DNA of 64,000 bases from Mucilaginibacter rivuli (GCF_019391655.1 NZ_JAHXPQ010000002.1:62001-126000); one strand, 5' to 3'; counted from the stretch's first letter, positions 27,611 to 36,719 are shown. Notes: a model not told the origin generated them from the sequence alone. Numbers and translations: made by a program.

Positions 27611-27633
27611 TAAAAACTATAGGAATGAATCAC

Positions 27634-30099
27634 ATGGAAAAAGAGTTAAAAGATATACTGCCGGTCATGGGCATCGAGCATGATTGTATCCTGTCGAAAC
27701 AGGGGGATATCACCATAGCGTTCAAGGTCGATCTGCCCGAACTGTTCACACTTTCGGATGAGGATTACGAGACCCTGCACCAGGCCTGGGTCAAAGCGGT
27801 CAGGGTATTACCGAAAAATAGTATCCTGCACAAACAGGACTGGTTCATTGAGCGGGCGTATCAGCCGGCTAAGGCCGGTGAAGAACCCGGCTTCCTGAAA
27901 AAAGCGAGTGACCGTTATTTCAGGGGCAGGCCATACCTTCAGCATGACTGCTACGTGCTATTGACCCGGAAACCATCAGGCCGGAAACCATCCAGTTCGC
28001 TGTTCTCCAATTTGATACGGCCTGCTTTGGTGCCACAGGATACCTTAAGTGCCAACGAACTGCGGGTATTCCTCGACCTGGCGATGCAGTTCAAGCGCCT
28101 GCTGGAGGACAGCCGTTTGATCCGATTGACCCGCATCGATGCCGGCGGCTTACAAAGCCAGGCCAAAAAGAGCGGCATTATTGAACGCTATTGCTATCTT
28201 GTTGATCGGGAAGACCACATCTTATATGAAGATATCCGGTTCGATGAGGGTATCCATATCGGCGACCGGCAGGTGGCGCTGTATACTTTAGGTGATGCGG
28301 AGAACCTGCCGGGCATGTGCGGTTCGCGGATGACCTATGAGGCTTATTCTACCGACAAGACCAAGTTCCCGGTCAGTTTCGCTGCGGGTTTAGGGCTCTT
28401 ATTGCCCTGCAACCATATTTACAACCAATACATTCTGGTGGGAGACGCGCAGGCGACGCTCAAACAGCTGGAGAAGAAACGTTTGCGCCTGCAATCCCTT
28501 TCGGCTTATTCGCGGGAGAATATGATCAGCCTGGACGCGACGAACGCGTTCCTGAACGAAGCCATCAGCCAAGGGAGGCTGCCGGTCAAGGCGCATTTTA
28601 ATGTGCTGGTCTGGTCGGATGATGTTACGCAATTCAAAGATGCCAGGAACCAGGTGGCTTCGGCGCTCGCGGCGATGGATGCCGCAGCGAAGCCGGAGAC
28701 CGCCGGTGCGGCACAGATCTGGTGGGCCGGTATCCCGGGGAACGCGTCGGACTTCCCGCTGAACGATACCTTCGACACTTTCGCCGAACAGGCCTGCTGC
28801 TTTCTGTCGATGGAGAGCAATTATCAGAGCGCGCCGGAATCAGAAGGTATCCGTTTCTGTGACCGCGGCGGCACTCCGGTCTTTGTTGACCTCTATGATG
28901 AACCCCGTAAAAAGGGGATCACTTCGAATATGGGCACGCTGGTGATCGGAACATCCGGTGGCGGTAAATCGGTCACCCTGAATCATATTTTACGCAGCCT
29001 GTTCGACCAGGGGGCGCATCACCTGATCATCGATATCGGCGGCAGCTATTTAGGGCTCTGCGAACTGGTACAAGGTCATTATTTTACGTACACGGAAGAA
29101 AAACCGATCCGGTTCAACCCTTTTTATTTGGCGAAAGGGGAAGTCCTGGATACCGAAAAGAAGGAAAGTTTAAAAGCCTTGCTCATCTCGCTTTGGAAGG
29201 AAGAGAACGAGAGTTTCAACAGATCGGAATATGTGGCGCTTTCCAATGCGTTGCAGGGATATTATCAGCATTTAGCTGCCGGCGGCGCCTTGTTCCCTTG
29301 TTTCGACACTTTTTATGAGTACCTGGAGACCCGCTATGTGGAGGTATTGAAAGGGCACAAAGTGAAGGAACGAAATTTTGACATGGACAATTTCCTGTAC
29401 GTGTTGCGGCCTTACTATAAAGGCGGGGAATTCGATTACCTGCTCAACGGCAGGGAAAACCTCGACCTGCTGAACCAGCCCTTTATTGTCATTGAGCTGG
29501 ATAATATCAAGGACCACCCGATCCTGTTCCCGGTGGTGACGCTGGTGATCATGGAACTGTTCATTTCCAAGATGCGCAAGTTGAAGGGTGTGCGTAAAGT
29601 ATTGACCATCGACGAGGCGTGGAAGGCCATCGCCAAAGCAGGTATGGCAGAATTCGTGCGCTACGCCTTTAAGACCATCCGGAAATTTAACGGAATACCT
29701 ATCGTGGCCACGCAGGAACTCGAGGATGTGATCAACTCACCGATCATCAAGGACGCGATCATCAACAATGCCGACGTGAAGATCCTGATGGATATGCGCA
29801 AGTTCCAGGGGAAGATCGAAAAACTCACCGATGTGCTGGGCATGAGCGAAAAAGCTAAGACCATCCTTTTATCGGTGAATAAGGATAACCGAGAACTCTT
29901 CATCGACCTTGGCGGGCAGCAGATGAAGGTGTTTAAAAATGAGCTCTGCAAGGAAGAATACTATGCCTATACCACCGAAGGGAAAGAAAGGGTGGTCGTG
30001 CGTGAATACGCCGAAAAATACGGCAGCATGGAGAAGGGCATCGAAATGCTGGTCCAGGATAAAACAAACAACAAAACAGATAAGGAGGAGAACAGATGA
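27634..30099 (+). CDS. traG: TraG-family conjugation ATPase (VirB4-like)
   Basis: An AGGA sequence 9 bp upstream favours the ATG at 27634 (MEKELKDILPVMGIEHDCIL); earlier in-frame starts at 27571 (GTG) and 27625 are less likely, the first lying inside a repeat. The protein, about 821 residues, has the TraG/VirB4 N-terminal region to about 400, then a P-loop ATPase core: Walker A GTSGGGKS (residues 439-446), Walker B VLTIDEAW (Asp660, Glu661), and the later IVATQELEDVINSPI segment that acts as a sensor motif. It powers pilus assembly and substrate transfer at the inner membrane of the type IV system. All catalytic residues are present. It overlaps the next gene by 4 bp. Confidence 0.94.
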   Translation: MEKELKDILPVMGIEHDCILSKQGDITIAFKVDLPELFTLSDEDYETLHQAWVKAVRVLPKNSILHKQDWFIERAYQPAKAGEEPGFLKKASDRYFRGRPYLQHDCYVLLTRKPSGRKPSSSLFSNLIRPALVPQDTLSANELRVFLDLAMQFKRLLEDSRLIRLTRIDAGGLQSQAKKSGIIERYCYLVDREDHILYEDIRFDEGIHIGDRQVALYTLGDAENLPGMCGSRMTYEAYSTDKTKFPVSFAAGLGLLLPCNHIYNQYILVGDAQATLKQLEKKRLRLQSLSAYSRENMISLDATNAFLNEAISQGRLPVKAHFNVLVWSDDVTQFKDARNQVASALAAMDAAAKPETAGAAQIWWAGIPGNASDFPLNDTFDTFAEQACCFLSMESNYQSAPESEGIRFCDRGGTPVFVDLYDEPRKKGITSNMGTLVIGTSGGGKSVTLNHILRSLFDQGAHHLIIDIGGSYLGLCELVQGHYFTYTEEKPIRFNPFYLAKGEVLDTEKKESLKALLISLWKEENESFNRSEYVALSNALQGYYQHLAAGGALFPCFDTFYEYLETRYVEVLKGHKVKERNFDMDNFLYVLRPYYKGGEFDYLLNGRENLDLLNQPFIVIELDNIKDHPILFPVVTLVIMELFISKMRKLKGVRKVLTIDEAWKAIAKAGMAEFVRYAFKTIRKFNGIPIVATQELEDVINSPIIKDAIINNADVKILMDMRKFQGKIEKLTDVLGMSEKAKTILLSVNKDNRELFIDLGGQQMKVFKNELCKEEYYAYTTEGKERVVVREYAEKYGSMEKGIEMLVQDKTNNKTDKEENR

Positions 30100-30482
30100 A
30101 AAAGCAACAGGTATTAGACAGTTTATGGAGCGCCCTTCGCGCGGCCCTGCAATATTGGAACGACCAGGCAGCCAGCCAGCAGGCGATGGAACACGTTTAC
30201 GTTAGAAAATGGCACGAAGACGAGCCAGTGGCTGATTACGCGGTGCAGATCCTGATCAACCCGCATGGCAGCATTTTTAAAGTGACACACCGCCACTTTG
30301 TTAACGGCAACCTGCTCAGGGAAGAAAGCTACCTGGCCACTTACGGATGGCACTCTAACGGGCACCTGATCGCCCTGGGCAGGGAACGGTACCTCGTCTT
30401 CGATCCGGCACAAAGGCAATTGTATCTCGAGGACTGGCCGGAATCCGGTGAGCGGTCCTTAGAAATTTTCGAAAAACTCTAA
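30096..30482 (+). CDS. Hypothetical 128-residue conjugative-element protein
   Basis: Overlaps the TraG stop by 4 bp (ATGA) and precedes the first TraI-like gene by 10 bp, so it is part of the transfer operon. The N-terminal helix (LDSLWSALRAALQYWNDQAAS) is followed by a small beta-rich region (YAVQILINPHGSIFKVTHRHFV, LIALGRERYLVFDPAQRQLYLEDW). There is no signal peptide, so it is probably cytoplasmic. I do not recognise a family. Confidence 0.6.
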   Translation: MKKQQVLDSLWSALRAALQYWNDQAASQQAMEHVYVRKWHEDEPVADYAVQILINPHGSIFKVTHRHFVNGNLLREESYLATYGWHSNGHLIALGRERYLVFDPAQRQLYLEDWPESGERSLEIFEKL

Positions 30483-30492
30483 CATAAAAACC

Positions 30493-31176
30493 ATGAAAAG
30501 TCAAGTTAAGATCCTGATCTGCCCGCTCGCGGTCCTGTTTTTTTCCCTAAGCGGTAACGCTGTTTATGCACAGATCCCCGTCGTCAGCTTAGTCACGGCA
30601 GCCGTCAAAAAGGTCATTACGGCGCTGGATATCAAAGTGCAGCAATTACAGAACCAGACCATCGCCCTGCAAAACGCGGAGGCCTCGCTGGAAAACAACT
30701 TGCACCTGAACAGCCTGAACGATATTTCAGGGTGGTTGAATAAAGAGCGCAGCCTGTATAGCGATTATTACCAGGAACTGGCGAAAGTTAAAACCATCAT
30801 CAGTGGCTATGACGAGGTACGAAAGATCGTCAGTAAGCAAAGGCAGTTGCTCGATGAATACCACCAGGCCAGTACGCTTTTTCACCGCGACAGCCACTTT
30901 TCAGCGGCGGAGATGAATGCCATGGAAAAAATTTACAGCGGCATCCTGCAGGAAAGCGCACGCAACCTGGATGAGGTGATGCTGGCGGTCAATTCCTTCC
31001 AAACGCAGATGGATGACGCAGAACGGATAAGTATGGTGCACCATGCATCGTCGGGTATGCAGACCAACCTCGATCATTTGCGGCAATACAATAACCAGAA
31101 TGTCACCCTCAGCCTTGAACGGGCTAAGGATGACCTGGACCGGCAAGCTGTCAAACAGATGTATGGAATCAATTAG
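30493..31176 (+). CDS. TraI-like conjugation protein, copy 1
   Basis: A 227-residue exported protein: signal peptide to about residue 27 (ending NAVYAQ), then long amphipathic helices (VQQLQNQTIALQNAEASLENNLHL; LNKERSLYSDYYQELAKVKTIISGYDEVRKIV). This fits TraI of Bacteroides conjugative transposons (DUF4141-like), a likely VirB5/TrbJ-type periplasmic subunit. The C-terminus QMYGIN is shared with two further genes downstream. The segment MDDAERISMVHHAS corresponds to MSDAERLAAIDRIY in copy 3. It is the most divergent of the three and probably the canonical TraI. Confidence 0.75.
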   Translation: MKSQVKILICPLAVLFFSLSGNAVYAQIPVVSLVTAAVKKVITALDIKVQQLQNQTIALQNAEASLENNLHLNSLNDISGWLNKERSLYSDYYQELAKVKTIISGYDEVRKIVSKQRQLLDEYHQASTLFHRDSHFSAAEMNAMEKIYSGILQESARNLDEVMLAVNSFQTQMDDAERISMVHHASSGMQTNLDHLRQYNNQNVTLSLERAKDDLDRQAVKQMYGIN

Positions 31177-31227
31177 GGGAAAGATCACACCTTAAAGCTA
31201 ATCAATATTAACGTCAAAACATATACC

Positions 31228-31872
31228 ATGAAAACTCTCAAAAGCGCCTTGATATATTTTTCCCTCACCTGTCTCTTTGCCATAGGTAGCAACGCCCAGG
31301 GCATCTTTAACCAACAGTCGTCAAAGACCAACCTGATGCTTGCCCAGATCGCAGGTTATCAAACCTATCTGCAGGAGATCAAAACAGGCTATCATATCGC
31401 GGAAAGCGGGTTGAACACTGTCCATGAACTCAAAGGTGGTACCTTCGATCTGCATGCGGCCTATTTCAATTCCCTGCAACAGGTGAACCCAGCCATTAAA
31501 AACAACCCGAAAGCCAAAGCGGTAGCCGACCTGCAGCAGCAGATCATTACCCTGTTCACCGCCGAACTATCCTGGCAGCAAAAACAGCAAATACTCAGCC
31601 CGCAGGAGATCGCCTATATCAAGGCTGTTTATCAGAACCTGCTGGGCAAGTGCAAGACGGACATCGCAGAATTGAACGATGTCCTGACACCCGGAAAAAT
31701 GCAGATGACGGACCACCAGCGGCTCGACAGGGTAGATCATGTGTATGCCGCTATGCAGGATAAGCAGGCCTTCGCTTCTTCGTTTACCAGCCATTGCCGG
31801 CAAATGGCGACCGACCGGAAAAGGGCCAGGCTGGATAATGAGCAGCTTAAAAAATTATACGGGATCGGGTAA
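31228..31872 (+). CDS. TraI-like paralogue, copy 2
   Basis: A 214-residue exported helical protein: signal peptide ending IGSNAQG, then MLAQIAGYQTYLQEIKTGYHIAESGLNTVHELKGGTFDLHAAYFNSLQ. The pattern FxLHxAxFxxL, the segment MQMTDHQRLDRVDHVYAAM and the end KLYGIG align with copy 3, and more loosely with copy 1. The two younger copies are the same length. Duplicated VirB5-like subunits might serve different pilus tips or recipients, but that is speculation. Transcribed in line with the other tra genes, 51 bp after copy 1. Confidence 0.68.
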   Translation: MKTLKSALIYFSLTCLFAIGSNAQGIFNQQSSKTNLMLAQIAGYQTYLQEIKTGYHIAESGLNTVHELKGGTFDLHAAYFNSLQQVNPAIKNNPKAKAVADLQQQIITLFTAELSWQQKQQILSPQEIAYIKAVYQNLLGKCKTDIAELNDVLTPGKMQMTDHQRLDRVDHVYAAMQDKQAFASSFTSHCRQMATDRKRARLDNEQLKKLYGIG

Positions 31873-31880
31873 ACCTGTTG

Positions 31881-31901
31881 GCCGGTGAGGGAAAAAATAA
31901 A
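31881..31901 (+). repeat. Copy B of the 21-bp tra-operon junction motif
   Basis: GCCGGTGAGGG-A6-TAAA, identical to copy A over all 21 bp, placed 8 bp after the second TraI-like stop. The rest of the 108-bp gap to the third copy holds no gene. Confidence 0.65.
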
Positions 31902-31980
31902 AAGGCGATGGTTTAGGCCTATCGGTTAGTCTGTTTTTCTTCTTTTATCGAACAGATCAAAAACATTAACAAGCATTATT

Positions 31981-32625
31981 ATGAAAAAGAAAGTCATCAT
32001 TATTTGCATTGGCTTACTGACGGCGGGAATGTTCCCCCGTACCGGAAAAGCCCAATCCATCGCCCAGTTGACGGAGCAACTGGCGCTGGACTATCAGAAA
32101 CTCGCCGGGTTGAAAAGTATCCTTTCTCAAATGTATACGGGGTACGAAGTTCTAAGCAAAGGTTACCACACTGTCAAAGATGTGTCGCAGGGTAATTTCA
32201 GCCTTCACGAAGCATTCCTGGACGGCTTGCTCATCGTCAGCCCGGCAGTCCGGAAATACCCCAGGGTCGCGGATATTATCAATGATCAGAGCGCAATGAT
32301 CAGCGAGTACCATTCGGCGTATGCCGGTTTCCGGCAGGACAAGCATTTCAGCCCGGATGAGGTGAGCTATATGCTCACTGTTTACAATAACCTGGTGAGC
32401 GCCAGCCTGAAAAACCTCGACGACCTTTCGATGGTCATGAGCGACAGCAAGATGCGCATGAGTGACGCGGAGCGACTGGCCGCGATCGACCGCATTTACA
32501 CAGGCGGGCATGGACAGCTGGCCTTCCTGCGCAGCTTTAATGACCGCAATTACCGGGTGGCGGTACAGCGGGCAAGGGACGCGGGTGATCAGCGAGACAT
32601 CAAAAATTTATATGGTATTAATTAA
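31981..32625 (+). CDS. TraI-like paralogue, copy 3
   Basis: A 214-residue protein with signal peptide (MKKKVIIICIGLLTAGMF...GKAQS) and long helices. Features shared with copy 2: KSILSQMYTGYEVLSKGYHTVKDVSQGNFSLHEAFLDGL, MRMSDAERLAAIDRIY, and C-terminal KNLYGIN. It is followed after 9 bp by TraJ. The preceding gap carries copy B of the junction motif, which suggests that this gene or its neighbour moved in or was duplicated through that repeat. Probable periplasmic type IV secretion subunit; no catalytic motif. Confidence 0.68.
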   Translation: MKKKVIIICIGLLTAGMFPRTGKAQSIAQLTEQLALDYQKLAGLKSILSQMYTGYEVLSKGYHTVKDVSQGNFSLHEAFLDGLLIVSPAVRKYPRVADIINDQSAMISEYHSAYAGFRQDKHFSPDEVSYMLTVYNNLVSASLKNLDDLSMVMSDSKMRMSDAERLAAIDRIYTGGHGQLAFLRSFNDRNYRVAVQRARDAGDQRDIKNLYGIN

Positions 32626-32634
32626 ACGAAAGCC

Positions 32635-33747
32635 ATGAAAAGAAAAACCACTATCCCAATCCTAACGATAGCCCTGCTTGTTTGCTCACCCGCTATCGCC
32701 CGTGCACAGGGCGTCGCCGATGACATCCACAGTTTGCAGGGGATATTGAATAGCCTTTATAACCAGATGATCCCGATGTGCTCCGGTATGATCGGGGTCG
32801 CCAGGGGTATTGCGGGTTTCGCGACGCTGTGGTATATCGCTGCCCGGGTCTGGAAACATATGGCATCAGCTGAACCCGTAGATATTTACCCTTTATTGCG
32901 GCCGTTCGCGATCGGGTTCTGCATCCTGGTCTTCCCGTCCGTATTGTCACTCATGAACGGTGTATTACAGCCTGTAGTGACAGCAACCCAAAGCATGGTC
33001 ACCAATTCGAACCAGGCGATCGCCGTGATGCTGGACGGTCAGCAAAAAGCACCCGACCCCCAGCAGGGTACGACCAATATGAACGGTGATCCTGACAAGT
33101 GGTACCAGTATAGCCACCCGGACGGGACAAGTACGAACGGTACGGCGGCGACGACCAATATGGCAGACCAGTTCTCGGGCTGGGGCTGGAAGAACATGAT
33201 CAAAAAAGCGATCGCCGAACTATTGAACGTCCTGTTCGAAGCTGCAGCGCTGTGCATTGACACGATCAGGACGTTCAAACTCATCGTGCTGGCCATACTA
33301 GGGCCGCTGTGTTTCGGCTTCTCGGTTTTCGACGGGTTCCAGCACACCTTGAAACAGTGGATCGCAAGGTATGTCAATGTGTTCATGTGGCTGCCTGTGG
33401 CGAATATTTTCGGGGCGATCATCGCGAAGATCCAGGAGAACATGATCCGGTTACAGCAATCCGGCAACCTCCAGGGAAACGAGTTTGGCAATTCCAATAC
33501 GGCCTATCTCATTTTTATGGTCATCGGTATCGTTGGTTATTTTACCGTACCGAGTATCGCGGGCTATATCGTGAATGTCGGCGGGCACGCTTTATTCAAT
33601 AAGACCAGCGCGCTGGCTTCGATGGCCACGACCTATGTCGGCGGGTTGATCATGCAGAACATGACCCAAACACCGCCACCAAAGGACCCTGCCGGAAGCG
33701 CAGGCGGACAGGATCCGATGCGTGGAAAACTATCAGGGAAAACCTGA
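32635..33747 (+). CDS. traJ: TraJ-family conjugation protein (VirB6-like inner-membrane channel)
   Basis: A 370-residue polytopic membrane protein. A cleavable signal (ending IARAQG) is followed by hydrophobic segments: MIGVARGIAGFATLWYIAARVW, LLRPFAIGFCILVFPSVLSLM, LFEAAALCIDTIRTFKLIVLAILGPLCFGFSVF, VNVFMWLPVANIFGAIIAKI, and AYLIFMVIGIVGYFTVPSIAGYIV. The layout and motif FSVFDGFQHTLKQWIARYVNVFMWLPVANIF are characteristic of TraJ of Bacteroides elements, the VirB6 analogue that forms the inner-membrane conduit. It ends in a short polar tail. It follows the third TraI-like gene directly and precedes TraK, the usual order. Confidence 0.9.
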   Translation: MKRKTTIPILTIALLVCSPAIARAQGVADDIHSLQGILNSLYNQMIPMCSGMIGVARGIAGFATLWYIAARVWKHMASAEPVDIYPLLRPFAIGFCILVFPSVLSLMNGVLQPVVTATQSMVTNSNQAIAVMLDGQQKAPDPQQGTTNMNGDPDKWYQYSHPDGTSTNGTAATTNMADQFSGWGWKNMIKKAIAELLNVLFEAAALCIDTIRTFKLIVLAILGPLCFGFSVFDGFQHTLKQWIARYVNVFMWLPVANIFGAIIAKIQENMIRLQQSGNLQGNEFGNSNTAYLIFMVIGIVGYFTVPSIAGYIVNVGGHALFNKTSALASMATTYVGGLIMQNMTQTPPPKDPAGSAGGQDPMRGKLSGKT

Positions 33748-33760
33748 GGCTGAACAGGGT

Positions 33761-33847
33761 GCAGGTGAGGGAAAAAGAAGGTTCAAAGTTCGTCAAAGGT
33801 CGCCACGAAAGTTGCTGCCATACCCGTTTATTTTTTCCCTCACCGGC
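33761..33847. repeat. Inverted pair of the tra-operon junction motif (copies C and D)
   Basis: Copy C, GCAGGTGAGGG-A5-G at 33761-33777, faces copy D at 33827-33847, which is an exact reverse complement of the 21-bp consensus. GGTGAGGG-A5 can pair with T5-CCCTCACC to give a 13-bp stem. The pair fills the gap between TraJ and TraK. Confidence 0.65.
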
Positions 33848-33906
33848 AATAATTCATTGATACGACAAACAAGGTTGGTGAAACAGATCAAAAAGGAGAA
33901 AAAATC

Positions 33907-34524
33907 ATGTTCAAGAAATTAAGAAATATCGAGACCGCATTCCAGCATGTCCGGGGATTTACGATCGCGGTCGTAGCCGGCAGCTTCCTGATCGTATGTT
34001 ATACGGTCTATCAGTGCAGGAGCCTGATCTCGGCGATACAGCAAAAAGTTTACATCCTGTACGATGGCAAGGTGCTGGAGGCTGTCGCAGCGGACCGAAA
34101 GGATAATGTGGCCGTCGAGGCCCGTGACCATGTCCGGACATTCCACCAGTTATTTTTCACGCTTGACCCGGATGATAAAGTTATCCGGGCTAATCTCAGC
34201 AAAGCGCTTTACCTCGCAGACGGATCTGCCAAGAAGGAATATGATAACCTGACGGAGAGCGGGTATTACGCGAACATTATCGCAGGAAATATCAGCCAGC
34301 AGATCCAGGTGGACAGCGTGTCGGTCGACCTGCGATCCTATCCCTACGCCTTTCGCTGCTATGCTACGCAAAGCATCATCCGAACGACGAGCACGGTCAC
34401 GCGGAGCCTGATCACAGAGGGGGACTTGCGGAATGTTTCCCGGAGTGATAACAACCCGCACGGGTTTTTAATCGAGCGCTGGACGACGGTAGAAAACAAG
34501 GACATGAAAGTGATCAATCGTTAA
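33907..34524 (+). CDS. traK: TraK-family conjugation protein (VirB8-like)
   Basis: A 205-residue bitopic protein: short cytoplasmic N-terminus (MFKKLRNIETAFQHVRG), one membrane helix (FTIAVVAGSFLIVCYTVYQC), and a periplasmic domain with RDHVRTFHQLFFTLDPDDKVIRANLSKALYLAD and the C-terminal strand NPHGFLIERWTTVENKDM. These match TraK of CTnDOT-class elements, the VirB8-type scaffold of the inner-membrane complex. It is followed by TraM after 82 bp; the small TraL gene that normally lies between them is absent. Confidence 0.9.
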   Translation: MFKKLRNIETAFQHVRGFTIAVVAGSFLIVCYTVYQCRSLISAIQQKVYILYDGKVLEAVAADRKDNVAVEARDHVRTFHQLFFTLDPDDKVIRANLSKALYLADGSAKKEYDNLTESGYYANIIAGNISQQIQVDSVSVDLRSYPYAFRCYATQSIIRTTSTVTRSLITEGDLRNVSRSDNNPHGFLIERWTTVENKDMKVINR

Positions 34525-34535
34525 CCCCGGCCCTA

Positions 34536-34547
34536 TTTATTTTTTCC
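34536..34547 (-). repeat. Partial copy E of the tra-operon junction motif
   Basis: TTTATTTTTTCC (34536-34547) equals the reverse complement of the distal half of the motif; the GC half is replaced by GTCCCCGGG. It lies in the TraK-TraM gap, where TraL would be expected. Confidence 0.4.
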
Positions 34548-34606
34548 GTCCCCGGGAATTTGCCGGGTTACGATAACGAATCATTCAAAAACAAACAAAA
34601 GAAACC

Positions 34607-35740
34607 ATGAAAACAACAATGCTTACCCCCAAAATGGAGCGCCAACGTAAAATGATGTTGGTGCTGCCACTGATTGTGATCCCTTTCCTGATGCTGCTTT
34701 TCTGGGCGCTCGGTGGCGGCAAAGGAAACCAGGTCAGCGCCAAAGCCGGCCAAAAAGGTTTTAACAGCAGCTTGCCCGATGCCAAACTGAAGGATAACAG
34801 CGCGCTGAACAAAATGAGCTATTATGATAAGGCGGCGCAGGACTCGGACAAGCTGAAGCAGCAAATGAAAACCGATCCCTATTATCACCCAAAAGCGGAT
34901 ACAGATACAGCGGGACTGTATTTTCCCCGGCTGAATCCAACCCTTAGGGGAAGTGCTTTGCCCGGGTCGATACATTCCTCCAGGTTGATCGGCGCCGGTA
35001 CTGACCCTGCCGCAAACGAAGCGAAAGTTTACCAAAAGCTGGCCGAACTGCAAACGACGATCAATAAGCCTGCACTGGAAAACAAACCTGTGACGCAGGT
35101 TGCTGCGGACTACAGCAGCCCGCTGAAGAACCCGGTCGTATCCGAAGATCCGCAATTGAAGCAAATGAACAACCTGCTGGAAAAGATCCTCGATATCCAG
35201 CACCCGGAAAGGGTGAAAGAAAAGAGTGTCGGGGATAGCGCAGCGGTGGCCACGAAATTTAAGGCGATCCCCGCAATCGTTGACGGCAAGCAAAAGATCA
35301 CTGAAGGCAGCGTGGTGCGTATTAAAATTCTGGATACGGTCACGCTAAGCGGGCAACTGATCCCCAAGGGCCAGTTGATCTATGGTAAAGGAATGCTGTA
35401 TAACCAGCGCCTGACGCTCAACCTCAAGATTATCCGAATCGGTAACACGATACTGCCTGTCGACCTCACTGTGTACGATAGGAACGACGGTCTCGAGGGC
35501 ATCGATGTCCCGGAAGCGGTTACGGGGGACGCGATGAAAGACGGGGCGGCTAGTGGTGTACAGGGCGTGGAATTCATGAGCCTCGACCCGTCGGTGACCG
35601 CACAGCTCGCCGGTGCGGGGTTGAATACCGCCAAAGGGCTTTTTTCAAAAAAAGTGAAACGCATCAAAGCCAAGCTGAAGGATGGCCACCCTTTATTGCT
35701 TAGGGTGAACAAAAACAACAGCTTTATACCGGGCCGATGA
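34607..35740 (+). CDS. traM: TraM-family conjugation protein (VirB10-like)
   Basis: A 377-residue protein with a cytoplasmic N-terminus (MKTTMLTPKMERQRKMM), one membrane helix (LVLPLIVIPFLMLLFWAL), a proline/charged linker (about residues 40-210), and the TraM C-terminal domain at about 215-375 (EGSVVRIKILDTVTLSGQLIPKGQLIYG, LNLKIIRIGNTILPVDLTVYDRNDGLEGIDVP, VKRIKAKLKDGHPLLL). This corresponds to VirB10, which spans the envelope and couples inner and outer complexes. Its outer-membrane partner TraN (VirB9-like), normally the next gene, is not here. Confidence 0.9.
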   Translation: MKTTMLTPKMERQRKMMLVLPLIVIPFLMLLFWALGGGKGNQVSAKAGQKGFNSSLPDAKLKDNSALNKMSYYDKAAQDSDKLKQQMKTDPYYHPKADTDTAGLYFPRLNPTLRGSALPGSIHSSRLIGAGTDPAANEAKVYQKLAELQTTINKPALENKPVTQVAADYSSPLKNPVVSEDPQLKQMNNLLEKILDIQHPERVKEKSVGDSAAVATKFKAIPAIVDGKQKITEGSVVRIKILDTVTLSGQLIPKGQLIYGKGMLYNQRLTLNLKIIRIGNTILPVDLTVYDRNDGLEGIDVPEAVTGDAMKDGAASGVQGVEFMSLDPSVTAQLAGAGLNTAKGLFSKKVKRIKAKLKDGHPLLLRVNKNNSFIPGR

Positions 35741-35806
35741 GATCTTAGGCCCGGAAATATCCCGGCTGCTTTATAACGAAAAATTAACCATTAACATTTA
35801 AAGATC

Positions 35807-36706
35807 ATGAATGAACAAAGCTATGATTATGTAAAGAACCAGTTGCTTTACATGGGTTTCGGCGAAGAGATCGCCCAACCGTTGAAAGAGAAAATGGAGC
35901 AGGGGCTGAAAGAATTCTCTTTGCCCCATACCCGTCAGTTCGGCAAAGATCAGACTGACAGCGTGTTGTATTTTTCCAAAGGGGATGACCAGCAAAAGGA
36001 CCTGACATTTTTTAACCGCTTCGACGTGACGCTGAAGCAGGGGGGGAAAGAAGACCTGAAGCAGACCTTTTTTGTCGGCCAGCAATACAATTATACCTTG
36101 CAGGAAAGGTACAACATGATGGACGGGCGCTTTGCTTACCGGGAACAGCCCAAGGTAGAACCAAAGGAGGTGAATGGGGAGATCAAAATGGTACCAACAG
36201 GGGATACCTACCTGGGCTGGAAGGGCCTTAATTTTAAGGAGAGCGATGAATACGGCAATTTCCTGCCGAAGACGATGTTCTGGAACCACGAAAAGGAGCT
36301 GAACAGGTACCCGGTCAAAGAACTGGCGGAACCATATGATAAAGCCCGTTTACTGGCTTCGATGCAAAAAGGCAATAAGGTTAATGTAACGGTCATGAAA
36401 GGGGAGGAGGAGGTCAAAGCGACCGTGGCTGCCAATCCACGCATGCAACGATTCGACTTTTACGATAGCAACGGCCAGAGCCTGATCGTCAAACCGGTTG
36501 AAAAGCAAAAGCTGGCACAAACGGAAAACCAAGGGCAGGCGCAAGGCAAACAGGATGGCGCAAAGCAGCAGCAACAGGTATCCCCAGGGCCGGACCAAAA
36601 GGAGCAAAGCCAACAAGCCGATAAAAAGGAAAGCCAAAAAGCCGGAGTCGGCGACGAGCAAAAGGCCAATTTAGCAAAGGCCAGGAAACCGGGCATCCGC
36701 GTTTAA
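35807..36706 (+). CDS. Unknown cytoplasmic protein of the conjugative segment
   Basis: A 299-residue protein with no signal or membrane segment. Residues 1-215 form a folded region (MNEQSYDYVKNQLLYMGFGEEIAQPLKEKMEQGLKEF; FFNRFDVTLKQGGKEDLKQTFFVGQQYNYTLQERYNMMDGR), and the C-terminal ~80 residues are low-complexity and Gln/Lys-rich. The phrase RYNMMDGRFAYRE is a feature I associate with proteins of Bacteroidota conjugative elements (DUF3945-like group), but I cannot confirm the family. It sits where TraN would be expected, yet shows no VirB9 features. Confidence 0.6.
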   Translation: MNEQSYDYVKNQLLYMGFGEEIAQPLKEKMEQGLKEFSLPHTRQFGKDQTDSVLYFSKGDDQQKDLTFFNRFDVTLKQGGKEDLKQTFFVGQQYNYTLQERYNMMDGRFAYREQPKVEPKEVNGEIKMVPTGDTYLGWKGLNFKESDEYGNFLPKTMFWNHEKELNRYPVKELAEPYDKARLLASMQKGNKVNVTVMKGEEEVKATVAANPRMQRFDFYDSNGQSLIVKPVEKQKLAQTENQGQAQGKQDGAKQQQQVSPGPDQKEQSQQADKKESQKAGVGDEQKANLAKARKPGIRV

Positions 36707-36719
36707 AGGAGGTCTACCC

